Origin: Aureibaculum marinum
GTDB taxonomy: Bacteria > Bacteroidota > Bacteroidia > Flavobacteriales > Flavobacteriaceae
Length of the DNA stretch: 44,932 nucleotides
Direction: 5' to 3'
Assembly (NCBI RefSeq): GCF_003813905.1
Contig: NZ_RPFJ01000012.1
Location: 1-44,932 of the forward strand
Shown here piece by piece: positions 9,446-18,689 of the stretch. The notes beneath the pieces were generated by a model. It was given only the letters and a program-made list of their open reading frames with translations. It did no database searches and was not told the origin of the DNA. Numbering within the stretch: position 1 is the first letter of the stretch; every line of letters begins with the position of its first letter. The translations under genes and the position numbers were made by a program.

Positions 9446-9490
9446 TGAACAGTTCTTAAATAAAAAATGAACAGAGATAACGTTCTTAAA
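9446..9490. promoter_or_regulatory. paired TGAACA...GTTCTTAAA motifs, possible operator
   Basis: TGAACAGTTCTTAAA (9446-9460) contains the palindrome GAAC-A-GTTC. A second copy, TGAACA (9468-9473) and GTTCTTAAA (9482-9490), has the same half-sites spread by nine bases. The repeated half-sites suggest a dimeric regulator site upstream of sucC, but no regulator is identified. Confidence 0.3.
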
Positions 9491-9556
9491 AATGTATGTG
9501 TTTATAGTGAATTTGCAATTTTTTATAAAAGTTAAGTTTATTCCCAAATGGTTTGT

Positions 9557-9564
9557 TATTTTTG
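9557..9564 (+). promoter_or_regulatory. putative -7 promoter element for sucC
   Basis: TATTTTTG matches TAnnTTTG and lies 27 bases before the sucC ATG. No convincing -33 TTG is present. Confidence 0.4.
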
Positions 9565-9590
9565 TGGTACTTATTTACAAATTACATAAA

Positions 9591-10787
9591 ATGAACTTAC
9601 ACGAATATCAAGGAAAAGAAATTTTAAATAGTTTTGGAGTTAGAATCCAAAGAGGCATTGTTGCTCACAATCATAAAGAAGCTGTAGATGTTGCAAAACA
9701 ATTAGCAACAGAAACTGGTACTGGTTGGTGGGTAATTAAAGCCCAAATACATGCAGGTGGTAGAGGTAAAGGCGGTGGTGTAAAATTGGCCAAGAGCCTT
9801 GCTGAAGTTGAGTCAATATCTCAAGATATAATTGGAATGATGCTTAAAACCCCTCAAACTCCAGCTGAGGGTAAAAAAGTAAATCAAGTATTGATTGCTG
9901 AAGATGTTTATTATCCTGGAGATAGTGAGCCAGAAGAATATTACATGTCTGTTTTACTAAATAGAGAAAGTGGTAGAAACATGATTATGTACTCTACTGA
10001 AGGAGGTATGGATATTGAAACTGTTGCAGAAGAAACTCCACACTTAATTTTTACAGAAGAAATTGATCCTGCAGTAGGTTTATTACCTTTTCAAGCTCGT
10101 AAAATTGCTTTTAATTTAGGGTTGTCAGGTGCAGCATTAAAAGAAATGGTAAAATTCGTTTCTTCATTATATACTGCTTATGTAAAATCTGACTCTTCAT
10201 TGTTTGAAATAAACCCTGTGTTAAAAACTTCTGATGACAAAATTTTAGCTGTAGATGCTAAAGTATCTTTAGATGATAATGCTTTATACAGACATAAAGA
10301 TTATGCTGAAATGCGTGATTTACGTGAAGAAAATGCTATTGAAGTAGAAGCAAGAGCTGCAGGCTTAAACTATGTAGATCTTGATGGAAACGTTGGATGT
10401 ATGGTTAACGGAGCAGGATTGGCAATGGGTACTATGGATTTAATTAAACAAGCAGGAGGAGAGCCAGCCAACTTTTTAGATGTGGGAGGTACAGCAGATG
10501 CAAAACGTGTAGAAACTGCATTTAGAATTATTTTAAAAGACCCTAATGTAAAAGCAATCTTAGTAAATATTTTTGGTGGTATTGTACGTTGTGATAGAGT
10601 AGCACAAGGTGTTGTTGATGCTTATACTAATATGGGAGATGCTATTAATGTTCCAATTATTGTACGTTTACAAGGAACAAATGCCAAAGAAGCTAAAGAA
10701 CTTATAGACAATAGCGGAATGGAAATTATTTCGGCTACTGAGTTTAAAGAAGCTGCTGATAAAGTTCAGGAAGTTTTAGCTAAATAA
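9591..10787 (+). CDS. sucC: succinate-CoA ligase (ADP-forming) subunit beta
   Basis: A 398-residue protein, the normal length for SucC. It starts MNLHEYQGKEILNSFGV at 9591; the 33 extra in-frame codons upstream are hydrophobic and not part of the family. The ATP-grasp domain includes VIKAQIHAGGRGKGGGVKLA, and the C-terminal CoA-ligase domain includes NFLDVGGTADAKRVETAF, VNIFGGIVRCDRVAQGV and VRLQGTNAKEA. With SucD (not in this window) it interconverts succinyl-CoA and succinate with substrate-level phosphorylation in the TCA cycle. The gene is monocistronic here and followed by a 13-bp hairpin. Confidence 0.95.
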   Translation: MNLHEYQGKEILNSFGVRIQRGIVAHNHKEAVDVAKQLATETGTGWWVIKAQIHAGGRGKGGGVKLAKSLAEVESISQDIIGMMLKTPQTPAEGKKVNQVLIAEDVYYPGDSEPEEYYMSVLLNRESGRNMIMYSTEGGMDIETVAEETPHLIFTEEIDPAVGLLPFQARKIAFNLGLSGAALKEMVKFVSSLYTAYVKSDSSLFEINPVLKTSDDKILAVDAKVSLDDNALYRHKDYAEMRDLREENAIEVEARAAGLNYVDLDGNVGCMVNGAGLAMGTMDLIKQAGGEPANFLDVGGTADAKRVETAFRIILKDPNVKAILVNIFGGIVRCDRVAQGVVDAYTNMGDAINVPIIVRLQGTNAKEAKELIDNSGMEIISATEFKEAADKVQEVLAK

Positions 10788-10798
10788 TAATCTAATAT

Positions 10799-10839
10799 AT
10801 CTCTTTTAGAATTGAATTTTATTCTTTTCTAAAAGAGAT
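10799..10839 (+). terminator. 13-bp perfect hairpin after sucC
   Basis: ATCTCTTTTAGAA (10799-10811) pairs exactly with TTCTAAAAGAGAT (10827-10839) around a 15-base loop. It starts 11 bases after the sucC stop. There is no T-run on the 3' side, so it may be an RNA 3'-end stabiliser rather than a classical intrinsic terminator. Confidence 0.45.
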
Positions 10840-10871
10840 TAACAAATTTATATTAATCGTGGTCACACGTT

Positions 10872-12203
10872 ATGATGACAAAACCTTTTCTAAAACCGAT
10901 ATATCATTTAAAAACAATTGTTTTTTTTATGTTTTTATCGGTTTTTTTAGTTCAAGCACAAGATAGTAAACTTACTTATGCCAACCCTTCTGATGTGGGT
11001 CTAGATTCTTTATATATCCATAAAAATGTAGATTCAATAATGACATTGGCAATTCAAAATGAGGCTTTTCCTGGTGCTCAGGTATTGGTAGCAAAAGACA
11101 GTAAAATTATTTTTCATAAGGCTTATGGATTCCATACTTATGATTCTATTCAACCCGTAGGATTGAATGATATTTATGATTTAGCATCCGTTTCAAAAAT
11201 TACTTCAGCATTACCTGCGTTAATGAAATTAGTAGATGAAGGAAAAATTGATTTAGACAAACCTTTTAGTTCTTATTGGAAACAATGGAGACATGTAAAA
11301 GATAAAAAAGACTTAACCTTACGTGAAATTTTAGCTCATCAAGCAGGATTACAACCTTACATCGTTTATTTAAATCAAGTTTTTAAGAAAAACGGAAAAA
11401 TTAAAAAACGTTATATAAAAAATAAACCTTCTAAAAGATTTAATAAACAGGTATATAAAGGTATATATATAAAGAATAGGTTTAATAAAAAAATGTATCG
11501 TATTGCAAAACGATCAAAGGTTTCAGCAACTAAGAAATACAAATATTCAGGATTATCATTTTTGATATTTCCAGAGCTTATTAGTCAAATGACAGGTCAA
11601 CCTTACGAAAAATATCTTCAGGATAATTTTTATACACCTTTAGGTGCAACAACAATGGGTTTTACTCCTAAAACCAAAAATTATGCAAATAAAATTGTTC
11701 CTACTGAATACGATTCAATTTTTAGAAAAGACTTGACTCAAGGTTGGGTTCATGATGAAAATGCATCATTATTAGGAGGAATATCTGGTAATGCAGGACT
11801 TTTTGCGACCGCAACTGATTTGGCAAAAATAATGCAGATGTATCAAAATTATGGTATTTACAATGGTAAACGTTACTTTTCAGAAGATACAGTAAAAGAA
11901 TTTATAAAAATTCAATATCCAGAAAATGATAATAGACGTGGACTTGGTTTTGATAAACCATCTATTGGTAACGATACACTTTCTTTAAAAAACTCTTATC
12001 CTGCACCAGAAGTGAGTACAGAAAGTTTTGGACACTCTGGTTTTACAGGTACTTTTGTATGGGCTGACCCTAAAGAAAAGTTAGTTTATATCTTTTTGTC
12101 AAATAGAGTTTATCCGAATAGAAATCATAGAAATATTTATCGTTTAAACGTTAGACCAGCCATTCAGCAAGTATTTTATAAGGCAAAATTAGAAGATAAT
12201 TAA
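10872..12203 (+). CDS. serine hydrolase, beta-lactamase/class C fold, exported
   Basis: A 443-residue protein with an N-terminal signal segment (IVFFMFLSVFLVQAQ, cleavage after about residue 29). The three catalytic motifs of the beta-lactamase/DD-peptidase fold are visible: S106-V-S-K109, Tyr225 in YKYSG, and H388-S-G390 in GHSGFTG. Between the first two lies a strongly basic stretch (about residues 171-222, many Lys/Arg) that is longer and more charged than usual. The enzyme probably acts in the periplasm on peptidoglycan peptides or other esters/amides; true beta-lactamase activity cannot be claimed. In many Flavobacteriia such a domain follows a GH3 domain, but here it stands alone. Confidence 0.8.
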   Translation: MMTKPFLKPIYHLKTIVFFMFLSVFLVQAQDSKLTYANPSDVGLDSLYIHKNVDSIMTLAIQNEAFPGAQVLVAKDSKIIFHKAYGFHTYDSIQPVGLNDIYDLASVSKITSALPALMKLVDEGKIDLDKPFSSYWKQWRHVKDKKDLTLREILAHQAGLQPYIVYLNQVFKKNGKIKKRYIKNKPSKRFNKQVYKGIYIKNRFNKKMYRIAKRSKVSATKKYKYSGLSFLIFPELISQMTGQPYEKYLQDNFYTPLGATTMGFTPKTKNYANKIVPTEYDSIFRKDLTQGWVHDENASLLGGISGNAGLFATATDLAKIMQMYQNYGIYNGKRYFSEDTVKEFIKIQYPENDNRRGLGFDKPSIGNDTLSLKNSYPAPEVSTESFGHSGFTGTFVWADPKEKLVYIFLSNRVYPNRNHRNIYRLNVRPAIQQVFYKAKLEDN

Positions 12204-12220
12204 TTCTTAAATTAATTTGC

Positions 12221-15034
12221 TTAAAAGTTGTAAATTAATTTTAATAAAGCTTTACGTTGTAATACTGGAAACACGATAAAACTATCATCGGGGTTTGCTT
12301 CAATATATGTACGTGTAGCACCATTTGCATTGGCTCCAAAACTATTAGCTCCATAAAAATTTGCCAAACCTTTAGAATTGAATAAGTTTGTTACTATAAA
12401 GTTGGCAGACAAATGTTTATTTATCAAATACTTTGTACCTAAGCTAAAAGTACTGTATGACGGCAATTTAAATCCGTTAGCTACATTAGCATCACGTTTG
12501 CCCATATAATGCCAATTAAAAAATATTGAAATTTTATTTTTATGATATTCATTACCTAAATTGAACATTAAATTAGGGGTAAACGGTAATGTATTACCAG
12601 AGTAATCCATGACCTGATCATCATCCGTAATAGCTGTACCTCCAGCATCGTAGATTCTCCATTTTGTAGCTTTAGCGTTTTGTACAACACCATTAAAACG
12701 AAACGTAAAGTGTTGAATGGGTGTATATGTACTTTCCCATTCTAATCCAACTGTAGTTGATGTGTTCAATTGAATAGGAGTGTAGAAAATAGTATTGGAC
12801 TCTTGCTCAAATTCAAAATTAGCGATTCCTATATCTTTCAACTGACTCCAAAAAGCTGTACTTGTGAATGAAAAGTTATTTCCACTGTATTTTATACCTA
12901 ATTCGGCTTGTTTTATTTTTTGAATGGCCCCCTTTTTTAGAATAGGAACATTAGAAAAGTTATTAAAATAATAATTCAATTCAGGAGCCTTATTTCCATG
13001 AGAAAATCGTGCAAATAATGCGGAACTATTATTTAATTTATAAGTACTTCCGGCAGAATAAGAAATATAATTATAAGTAAAATTAAACATATCTTTTTCT
13101 CCTGTAGGAGTTAACATACCATTGTCATAAGCTGTATTTGTATTTCCATCCAGACCTCCATCTTGTTGAAAAGGAGCATAACGATCTTTGTTTCCTTTAT
13201 GATGAATGCTTTCGTATCGGAGTCCTAAATCTACAGTTAATCTATCCGTAATTTTAAAATGGTCATTTATAAACGTAGCAATTTGACTCACTTTAGCATT
13301 TGCATTTGTATAAAAAAGGCCTCCATAATTACTAATTCCATGGGTATCAGATAGCATTATTATTGGAGCATCAGGGTTTTTTAATGTTACTTGAAGCATT
13401 CTTGGATTAGGCTCGTAGGTGGCATAGCCATAACTGCCTTGAGTAAATAATGAAGAATCAGAAAAACCCATTGACATACCTGTTGTAATGGAATGATTGT
13501 TTATGTCTTTTTCTAAAATAAACTGATTTATTAATTCATTAGCTTCATTATCTATATACCAAGCAGAAGTGCCCATAATAGCATCATTAGGCAAGCTATC
13601 GCCACTCAAGTATTGAAAGGATTCTCCAACTAAAATTCCACTATTGTTAATTCGGGCAAGTTCTAATCCTGATTTAGCATCTTTAAAAACTACTTGCCCA
13701 ATGGGAAAATCGGCTCCACTTATAAAATAAGCAAGTGGATTGTTTAAAGAAACAAAAGCATTACTTATTGAAGTTTGCCAATTGGCAATTTTTTTAGAAA
13801 ATTTAAAATTATTCCTAAGTAACCAATGATTACCTAAATGTTGAGAAATGGCAACTCCCAAAGTAAAATCTTTGGCATGTACACCTTTACTAGGATTAAA
13901 ACTGTTGAAATTGTTTTGGTTTAAGTTTCTACGATCAGGAATGGAAGCATTAAAACCAGGCATTAATAATGAGGTAGAACTAAAACTTTGTCCAAAGGCC
14001 GGCGTTGGATTGTCCCAATTTACTGCCGCAACCCCAGTATATCTGTTTGTATAATCATTAAGGTATTTAGCATAAAATTTTAAATGTCCTTGATTGTGAT
14101 ATTTAATAACATTGAATTTAAATTGACCACCTTTACTAAATGTAAAATCTGTATCTCTAGAACCATCATCAATTCGATAATGTCCTCCTGCATTTATAAA
14201 CCAGTTTTTACCGATTGGGCTTCCAATAGCAAAATCAATTTTATGAAGAAAGTTGTTATTTCCTTGAAAGCCATTTGTTAAATGAACTTCTCCATTTAGT
14301 TCATTTTCAGTAATTTTAGATCTAAAATTATAAATTCCGCCAGGAGCATTCATTGCTGTAATTGCTGCACTCCCACCTTTTATAGCTTCAACTTTTTCTG
14401 TCATTAAATCGATTCGATGAAAAAGATCAGGACTATAATAAGCATATTGCGATAGCGTAACAGGAAGACCATCTTCTTGAAGAGAAACATAATACCAGCC
14501 CATATCATCTTCAGCAGAGGCAGAAATGCCACGTGTATACACTTTATTAAAAACTTCACCAGCAGAGGCATCTACAAAAGTTCCAGGAATGTTTTGAAGC
14601 AAATCTGCAGTACCTTGTGGATATACTTGTTGAAGCATATTCGTTTTAAGTACACTTACAGAAGTACTAGACATTAATTGAATTCTAGGTTCAAAAGTTC
14701 CAGTTACAACAACATCTTGTAAGTTCATTAAATCATCTTCAAGTACAAAAGATAAGGACAATTTTTTTTGAGAAACCACAATTTCTTGTGTTATCATTTT
14801 ATAACCGATGTGTGATAGCGTAATTTTATAAGTTCCTTTAGTTACATTTTGAAATTTAAATTTACCATAGCCATCAGTAGTAGTACCAAAATTTATTGGC
14901 TGAATTGTAATGTTAACACCTTCTAATACATTTCCTTCAACATCTTTTACTTCACCATTAATAAGTTGTTGAGCAGTACTAAAATTGTAAAAGAATATAA
15001 CGATTACATATAGTAATGCTTTGTTAACACTCAT
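12221..15034 (-). CDS. TonB-dependent receptor with carboxypeptidase-like regulatory domain
   Basis: A 937-residue outer-membrane receptor. A signal peptide (residues 1-21, ending STAQQ) is followed by a CarboxypepD_reg-like domain (LINGEVKDVEGNVLEGVNI to about residue 108) and a plug domain (VVTGTFEPRI, then LLQNIPGTFVDASAGEVFNKVYTRG, to about 245). A long 22-strand-type barrel ends in the C-terminal Phe of LLKLIYNF. There is no SusD-like gene next to it, so it is not a classical SusCD pair; the ligand could be a siderophore, metal complex or small organic molecule. It is convergent with the serine hydrolase gene (17-base gap) and 23 bases downstream of the small DUF4258-like gene. Confidence 0.9.
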   Translation of the reverse strand: MSVNKALLYVIVIFFYNFSTAQQLINGEVKDVEGNVLEGVNITIQPINFGTTTDGYGKFKFQNVTKGTYKITLSHIGYKMITQEIVVSQKKLSLSFVLEDDLMNLQDVVVTGTFEPRIQLMSSTSVSVLKTNMLQQVYPQGTADLLQNIPGTFVDASAGEVFNKVYTRGISASAEDDMGWYYVSLQEDGLPVTLSQYAYYSPDLFHRIDLMTEKVEAIKGGSAAITAMNAPGGIYNFRSKITENELNGEVHLTNGFQGNNNFLHKIDFAIGSPIGKNWFINAGGHYRIDDGSRDTDFTFSKGGQFKFNVIKYHNQGHLKFYAKYLNDYTNRYTGVAAVNWDNPTPAFGQSFSSTSLLMPGFNASIPDRRNLNQNNFNSFNPSKGVHAKDFTLGVAISQHLGNHWLLRNNFKFSKKIANWQTSISNAFVSLNNPLAYFISGADFPIGQVVFKDAKSGLELARINNSGILVGESFQYLSGDSLPNDAIMGTSAWYIDNEANELINQFILEKDINNHSITTGMSMGFSDSSLFTQGSYGYATYEPNPRMLQVTLKNPDAPIIMLSDTHGISNYGGLFYTNANAKVSQIATFINDHFKITDRLTVDLGLRYESIHHKGNKDRYAPFQQDGGLDGNTNTAYDNGMLTPTGEKDMFNFTYNYISYSAGSTYKLNNSSALFARFSHGNKAPELNYYFNNFSNVPILKKGAIQKIKQAELGIKYSGNNFSFTSTAFWSQLKDIGIANFEFEQESNTIFYTPIQLNTSTTVGLEWESTYTPIQHFTFRFNGVVQNAKATKWRIYDAGGTAITDDDQVMDYSGNTLPFTPNLMFNLGNEYHKNKISIFFNWHYMGKRDANVANGFKLPSYSTFSLGTKYLINKHLSANFIVTNLFNSKGLANFYGANSFGANANGATRTYIEANPDDSFIVFPVLQRKALLKLIYNF

Positions 15035-15057
15035 TATTTAAACTGTTTTATAAAATT

Positions 15058-15432
15058 TTATTCGTGAAGGGTTAGTTTTTGTATGGTTACTAGGGTATCG
15101 CAATTTTCTACATAAATGGTAGTTTCTTTTTCTTTGATATATCCATCAATCCAATAATAACGACAAGGTTCTTGGCGGACTTTACTTTTAGAAAAATCGA
15201 TATCTCCATAAAGTAATAGATTTGCTACTTCGCTAGAATCAATGTTTTTTTCAGTCATTAATTGTATAACATCAGCATCATAAACTCTTTGTTTACTTCT
15301 TAAAATTTCTAGCATTCTAGCATTAGGAAAGTAATTACAAGAAGCATTTTTTCCATTTAAAAAGAAAAGTAATATAATAATGCCCATAGAAAAACCGAAT
15401 CCAAAAAATACAAATCGACGTTTAATATCCAT
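15058..15432 (-). CDS. small membrane-anchored protein, DUF4258-like
   Basis: A 124-residue protein with one N-terminal transmembrane helix (FGFGFSMGIIILLFFLNG, about residues 9-27) and a soluble domain containing SCNYFPNARMLEILRSK and LLLYGDIDFSKS, ending YVENCDTLVTIQKLTL. The pattern resembles the DUF4258 proteins that sit next to alanine dehydrogenase in many Flavobacteriia. Function unknown. It is 14 bases after the alanine dehydrogenase stop and is probably cotranscribed with it. Confidence 0.65.
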   Translation of the reverse strand: MDIKRRFVFFGFGFSMGIIILLFFLNGKNASCNYFPNARMLEILRSKQRVYDADVIQLMTEKNIDSSEVANLLLYGDIDFSKSKVRQEPCRYYWIDGYIKEKETTIYVENCDTLVTIQKLTLHE

Positions 15433-15446
15433 TTATGGTGTTGGTA

Positions 15447-16646
15447 TTAAAAAATAAGTAAGTTAATATCATTATAAGGCAAACTAAACCAATCTGCTAC
15501 AGCTTTATTAGTTAAAATGCCATGATAAAAATACATGCCTCTTTGCAGACTTTTATCAAAACGAGCAGCATTTTCAATTCCTCCTTCATCGCCAATTTCT
15601 AAAAGGTAAGGTGTAAAAATATTACTAATAGATAAAGATGCTGTTCTGGAGTAGCGAGAAGGAATATTGGGAACAGCATAGTGGATGACACCATATTTTA
15701 TAAATGTAGGATTATCATGAGTGGTGACCTCAGAAGTTTCAAAACATCCACCGCTATCAATACTTACATCTACAACTATAGCTCCATCTTTCATGGTCTG
15801 AACCATTTCTTCAGTTACTAAAATAGGAGTTCGTGTTCTACCTCTAACAGCACCAATAGCAACATCGCAACGCATTAATGCCTTTTGCAAGGTTTTAGGT
15901 TGAATAGTAGAAGTGTAGATAGGAATACCTAAATTATGTTGTAACCGTCTTAACTTGGTAACAGAATTATCAAAAACTTTTACTTGAGCACCTAAACCAA
16001 TAGCAGATCTTGCTGCAAATTCGCCAACGGTGCCTGCTCCTAAAATAACAACATCTGGCGGAGAAACACCACCAATATTTCCTAGGAGCAATCCATTTCC
16101 AACACTACTATTGTTCATTAATTCTGCAGCAATTAAAATAGAAGAGACTCCCGCAATTTCACTTAATGATTTTACAACAGGAAAAATACCATGCTCATCA
16201 GAAATAAAATCAAAAGCAATAGCTGTAATTCGCTTTTTAGCTAAAGCTTCGAAATATTTTTTATGCTGTGTTTTTAATTGTAATGCAGAAAATATTACAC
16301 TTTGTGGATTAATATATTCAATTTCTTTAAGCGAAGGAGGTTCAACTTTTAAAATAAGATTACATCCAAAAACTTCTTCAACATCATAGGAAATTTTTGC
16401 ACCCGCCTCAGAATATTCTGTATCTGAATAATTAGCACCTTCACCAGCGGTAGATTCAATAATAATACGATGTCCTTGGCTAGTTAATGCAGCAACAGCA
16501 TCAGGTGTCAAACAGATTCGTTTTTCTTGTAAATGTGTTTCTTTAGGAATTCCTATAAATAATTCGCCTTTTTGCTTTTTAATTTCAAGCATTTCAGGTT
16601 TTGGCAATAATTGTTCCTTACTAAATGGCGAAAATTGTTTACCCAT
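15447..16646 (-). CDS. ald: alanine dehydrogenase
   Basis: A 399-residue member of the alanine dehydrogenase/pyridine nucleotide transhydrogenase family. The N-terminal catalytic domain starts after about 28 extra residues with GIPKETHLQEKRICLTPDAV. The central NAD-binding Rossmann domain has VVILGAGTVGEFAARSA (about residues 199-215), and VVDVSIDSGGCFETSE and HYAVPNIPSRYSRTAS follow. It catalyses reversible NAD-dependent deamination of L-alanine to pyruvate and ammonia. The N-terminal extension relative to the Bacillus enzyme is typical of the Bacteroidota version. It follows tsaE by 16 bases on the same strand, suggesting an operon lipoprotein-tsaE-ald-DUF4258. Confidence 0.9.
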   Translation of the reverse strand: MGKQFSPFSKEQLLPKPEMLEIKKQKGELFIGIPKETHLQEKRICLTPDAVAALTSQGHRIIIESTAGEGANYSDTEYSEAGAKISYDVEEVFGCNLILKVEPPSLKEIEYINPQSVIFSALQLKTQHKKYFEALAKKRITAIAFDFISDEHGIFPVVKSLSEIAGVSSILIAAELMNNSSVGNGLLLGNIGGVSPPDVVILGAGTVGEFAARSAIGLGAQVKVFDNSVTKLRRLQHNLGIPIYTSTIQPKTLQKALMRCDVAIGAVRGRTRTPILVTEEMVQTMKDGAIVVDVSIDSGGCFETSEVTTHDNPTFIKYGVIHYAVPNIPSRYSRTASLSISNIFTPYLLEIGDEGGIENAARFDKSLQRGMYFYHGILTNKAVADWFSLPYNDINLLIF

Positions 16647-16662
16647 TTTTTGAGTTCTAAAA

Positions 16663-17073
16663 TTAGTAGTTAAGTATTAAGTTTCTTTCGCCATTCTCAT
16701 TTCTAGTTATAGAAATTTTAACAGCATTTAAAGGTAATAAATTTTTAATATTCTCTGGCCATTCTATCAAACACCAATTATTACTATCAAAATATTCATC
16801 TACTCCCATATCTAGAGCTTCTTCTTCATCATTAATTCTATAAAAATCAAAATGATAAATAGGTTCACCTTGATTAGATTGATATTCATTTACCAAAGAA
16901 AATGTAGGTGAACTTACTACATCATCAACATCTAATTGTTTTACTATTTCTTTAATTAAGGTAGTTTTACCCACGCCCATTTCCCCGTAAAACAAAAGTA
17001 CTTTTGCTGATGCATTATTAATAATTTGATGAGCAATTTCTTGTAAATTTTCCAAAGTGTATTGTTTTTCCAT
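16663..17073 (-). CDS. tsaE: tRNA threonylcarbamoyladenosine biosynthesis ATPase TsaE
   Basis: A 136-residue protein, about the normal size for TsaE. Walker A GEMGVGKTTL spans about residues 30-39, followed by VVSSPTFSLVNEYQ and HFDFYRI, and the conserved CLIEWPENI near residue 103. It works with TsaB and TsaD to install t6A37 on ANN-decoding tRNAs. Its ATG directly abuts the stop of the upstream lipoprotein gene (no spacer). Confidence 0.92.
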   Translation of the reverse strand: MEKQYTLENLQEIAHQIINNASAKVLLFYGEMGVGKTTLIKEIVKQLDVDDVVSSPTFSLVNEYQSNQGEPIYHFDFYRINDEEEALDMGVDEYFDSNNWCLIEWPENIKNLLPLNAVKISITRNENGERNLILNY

Positions 17074-17832
17074 CTAATCAACTTCTTTATATTCATATTC
17101 GGTGGTATTCTCAACATCTCCATCTACATATTCAATCATTTTTATCGGGTAGCCTTTGTCGTTGTATTCGTATTCGAACGTAATAATACTTTTATTATTA
17201 GTTGGATAAGATGAAACTCTAGTTTTTTTTATTACATTATTTTCTGAAATAGGTTCAATTGTTATTAAACCTAAAGGGTAACTTAGATAATGCGGATTTT
17301 TTTTATTATCGTATTCGAAATCTTCTTGAAAAGTGTAACCATCATTATATTCAAATATTTCTTGAGCTAAATTTCCATTTGAATAGTATTTAAATTTTCT
17401 TTCATTGCTAAGTTTTCCTTCATTAAAAGCTAACTTGTTAATTATTTGATTGTTATCATTATATGTAAATTTGTAAACTAAGTTGTCTCCATCTAAATTT
17501 GAAGTATATGAAGAAATTATATTATTTTCATAAATAAAGTCTATACGTTGATTTCCAGTATAGACAATTGATGATATTTTGTTATCAATATAATTTAAGT
17601 TCGAAACCAAAATATCATTCCCACTTTGTTCGACTGCTTTAATTAAATATCCATTCTCATTATAGGAATAAGTTAAGATATCCTCTATTGTGCCATCTGA
17701 ATTATATTCTGTTTCCTTTACTAATCTATAATACTTTTTAGGAGTTTTATCATTAATATCAGAATCAGAACTTGTGCAATTTGTGAGAATGAGAACAGAA
17801 ATAATAATTGTTAGAATGTAATATTTTTTCAT
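17074..17832 (-). CDS. lipoprotein with repeated Tyr/Asn-Asp-rich strands, unknown function
   Basis: About 252 residues from the ATG at 17832, which gives an SPII lipoprotein signal (YYILTIIISVLILTNC, Cys about residue 19); a further in-frame ATG five codons upstream is less likely. The mature part holds many short repeats of the type YNENGYLIK, YNDNNQIINK, YSNGNLAQEIFEY and YNDKGYPIKMIEY, similar to the YD/RHS-like tandem beta-strand pattern of Bacteroidota surface lipoproteins. No enzyme motif is visible. It ends at the base before the tsaE start, so it is translationally linked to tsaE although no functional link is apparent. Confidence 0.65.
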   Translation of the reverse strand: MKKYYILTIIISVLILTNCTSSDSDINDKTPKKYYRLVKETEYNSDGTIEDILTYSYNENGYLIKAVEQSGNDILVSNLNYIDNKISSIVYTGNQRIDFIYENNIISSYTSNLDGDNLVYKFTYNDNNQIINKLAFNEGKLSNERKFKYYSNGNLAQEIFEYNDGYTFQEDFEYDNKKNPHYLSYPLGLITIEPISENNVIKKTRVSSYPTNNKSIITFEYEYNDKGYPIKMIEYVDGDVENTTEYEYKEVD

Positions 17833-17934
17833 GCTTTTTAACTTCATAATTTATCTAGATATAAATTATAATCAATTTGTTATCGAATCTTGATTGAGGT
17901 GTATGTACTTCCTAATGCCACTGCATACTAATTT

Positions 17935-18651
17935 TCATTCCCCCATCGAATGATAAACATTTTGCACATCATCTTCTTCTTCTAACTTTTCTAATAACTT
18001 TTCAACGTCTGCTCTTTCTTCTTCAGACAATTTTTTAGTAGTTGTAGGAATACGTTCAAAGTCTGATGATAAAATTTCTATGTTATTTTCATCTAAATAG
18101 GCTTGAATGGCTCCAAATTTTTCAAAAGGAGCATAAATCATTAAACCATCTTCATCTTCAAAAATTTCTTCAACTTCAAAATCGATTAATTCAAGTTCTA
18201 GTTCTTCTAAATCCATTTTTAAGTCTTCGGTAGATATTCTGAAATTACAAGTGTGGTCAAACATAAATGCTACAGAACCTGAAGTTCCTAAACTGCCGTT
18301 ATATTTGGTAAATACGGCACGTACATTGGCTACTGTTCTATTATTATTATCGGTTGCAGTTTCTACTAAAACAGCAATTCCATGCGGAGCATAACCTTCA
18401 AAAAGTACCTCTTTATAATTGGCTGTATTTTTATCAGAAGCTTTTTTTATGGCACGTTCAATATTATCTTTGGGCATGTTGGCAGCCTTTGCATTCTGAA
18501 TAACTACACGTAAGCGTGAGTTAGATTCAGGGTTAGGACCACCTTCTTTTACTGCCATTACGATGTCTTTACCAATACGTGTAAAAGTTTTGGCCATGGC
18601 TGACCAACGTTTAAGTTTTCTTGCTTTTCTAAATTCAAATGCTCTTCCCAT
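17935..18651 (-). CDS. YebC/PmpR family protein (TACO1 type)
   Basis: A 238-residue protein of the family's usual length. It starts MGRAFEFRKARKLKRWSAMAKTF and contains GGPNPESNSRLRVVIQNAKAANMP and ERAIKKAS, then LFEGYAPHGIAVLVETATDN. The N-terminal basic region is typical of the YebC family. Members have been described both as DNA-binding regulators and as ribosome-associated factors that relieve stalling at polyproline; which applies here cannot be told. The C-terminus is acidic (EEERADVEKLLEKLEEEDD). Confidence 0.9.
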   Translation of the reverse strand: MGRAFEFRKARKLKRWSAMAKTFTRIGKDIVMAVKEGGPNPESNSRLRVVIQNAKAANMPKDNIERAIKKASDKNTANYKEVLFEGYAPHGIAVLVETATDNNNRTVANVRAVFTKYNGSLGTSGSVAFMFDHTCNFRISTEDLKMDLEELELELIDFEVEEIFEDEDGLMIYAPFEKFGAIQAYLDENNIEILSSDFERIPTTTKKLSEEERADVEKLLEKLEEEDDVQNVYHSMGE

Positions 18652-18689
18652 TTCTTTCTAAAATGTTTAATCGTTTTATAGTAATCTGT

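Larger units (their letters stand above)
9201..9590. other. 390-base divergent intergenic region
   Basis: This region separates the leftward LolD-like gene from sucC. An open frame continues upstream of sucC to 9492 but has no coding character. Visible content is a pair of GAAC...GTTC inverted motifs (9446-9490) and a TAnnTTTG box (9557-9564); otherwise it is AT-rich with no gene. Confidence 0.5.
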
